Assembly (NCBI RefSeq): GCF_000445065.1
Contig: NZ_ATHO01000009.1
Span: forward strand, 40,752 to 104,751
Direction: 5' to 3'
Source: Sphingobium quisquiliarum P25
Lineage (GTDB): Bacteria > Pseudomonadota > Alphaproteobacteria > Sphingomonadales > Sphingomonadaceae
DNA: 64,000 bases
Shown piece after piece: positions 63,709 to 64,000 of this stretch (its first letter is position 1; each line of letters opens with the position of its first letter). Position numbers and translations under genes: made by a program. The notes beneath the pieces were generated by a model. The model had not been told where the DNA came from and searched no databases. It was given only the letters and a program-made list of their open reading frames with translations.

Positions 63709-64000
63709 TCAGGCGGCTTTGCAAGCCTCTCCGCGTCGCGGCACGGCGGCAAGCAGCTGCTCCAGCGCCGCCGCCTGAACATTGCGCCTTGCAAGATGCT
63801 CCAGCACCCCGTCCCACCAGCGATAAAATGCGGTCAGATCGCTCTCGTCCCGCACATAGGGCGTATGCCCCGGCTCAAGCGTGGGCGAATGGAAGCTGAA
63901 GCTCAGCACCCTCACACCTTCCTCCATCAGCGCGTCGATCGCCCGGATGGCGTCGCGCAGCGGCACGCCTTCGGGCGTCAGCGGCACGCGGCTCAACATG
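63709..64000 (-). CDS. polysaccharide deacetylase family protein, C-terminal part (runs off the window)
   Basis: The frame enters from beyond base 64000 and ends at TGA 63709-63711, giving at least 96 residues. The segment VRVLSFSFHSPTLEPGHTPYVRDESDL followed by FYRWWDGVLEHL resembles the C-terminal part of WalW-like polysaccharide deacetylases, with the His in SFHSP in a metal-site-like position. The N-terminal catalytic half and start are outside, so the call rests on a short stretch. Confidence 0.65.
   Translation of the reverse strand, partial: MLSRVPLTPEGVPLRDAIRAIDALMEEGVRVLSFSFHSPTLEPGHTPYVRDESDLTAFYRWWDGVLEHLARRNVQAAALEQLLAAVPRRGEACKAA

Overview
The window reads as chromosome of a GC-rich alphaproteobacterium of the Sphingomonadaceae (a Sphingobium- or Novosphingobium-like genome is my best guess). 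The evidence is gene content and order: a DivL-type kinase, an alpha-type AddAB pair, the dusB-ntrBC-ntrYX-hfq-hflX cluster, a fused IspDF, a tandem-domain Hfq and an argJ/secA pair. Almost everything is core housekeeping in tightly packed, overlapping operons. I see no insertion sequence, prophage, integrase or CRISPR array.

Layout. 1-3.7 kb: the tail of an alpha/beta hydrolase, AMP nucleosidase, a Prx5-type peroxiredoxin, YqgE and a small secreted protein. 3.8-16.7 kb: ahcY with its terminator, then a long co-directional run divL-tsaE-amgK-murU-addB-addA-trxA with overlapping ends. 16.7-22.7 kb: hisN-like phosphatase and argJ (minus), secA (plus), a DUF983 protein and a small helical protein (minus). 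22.7-33.3 kb: a type I cellulose synthesis operon (BcsR/P-like, BcsQ-like, fused BcsA-BcsB, BcsC, BcsD, BcsZ), the main accessory locus. tRNA-Ser(UGA) follows. 33.5-43.5 kb: lytic transglycosylase, D,D-carboxypeptidase, tmk-holB-metG-tatD-MBL hydrolase-retropepsin-like protease-MFS transporter, and mazG. 43.5-52.9 kb (minus): dusB-ntrB-ntrC-ntrY-ntrX-hfq-hflX. 52.9-61.2 kb: ispDF-pncC, ratA-like/lipA (minus), carbonic anhydrase-NYN/LOTUS protein-acylphosphatase, ettA (minus), M28 peptidase. 61.4-64 kb: a repeat lipoprotein, tRNA-Pro(UGG), an alginate-export-like porin, tRNA-Ile2(CAU) and a truncated polysaccharide deacetylase.

How the genes work together. The cellulose operon encodes cytoplasmic regulators, a fused inner-membrane synthase/periplasmic subunit, the outer-membrane TPR/barrel exporter, the periplasmic crystallinity subunit and the GH8 endoglucanase. 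The BcsA-BcsB reading frame is cut by one in-frame UGA with intact BcsB sequence on both sides. As written it would leave the synthase without BcsB's C-terminal membrane anchor, unless UGA is read through or is a sequence error. Other genes serve nitrogen-related two-component signalling (NtrBC, NtrYX), cell-cycle signalling (DivL), peptidoglycan recycling and remodelling (AmgK, MurU, transglycosylase, carboxypeptidase) and recombination repair (AddAB).

The observations I rate highest are: the UGA and adjacent stem-loop in bcsAB; the two unequal Sm domains in one Hfq chain; the tyrosine in the DivL phosphoacceptor position; NtrX lacking the GAFTGA loop beside an intact NtrC; and a terminator-like hairpin that contains the Shine-Dalgarno of a secreted-protein gene. 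I did not find a convincing wholly new multi-gene system.
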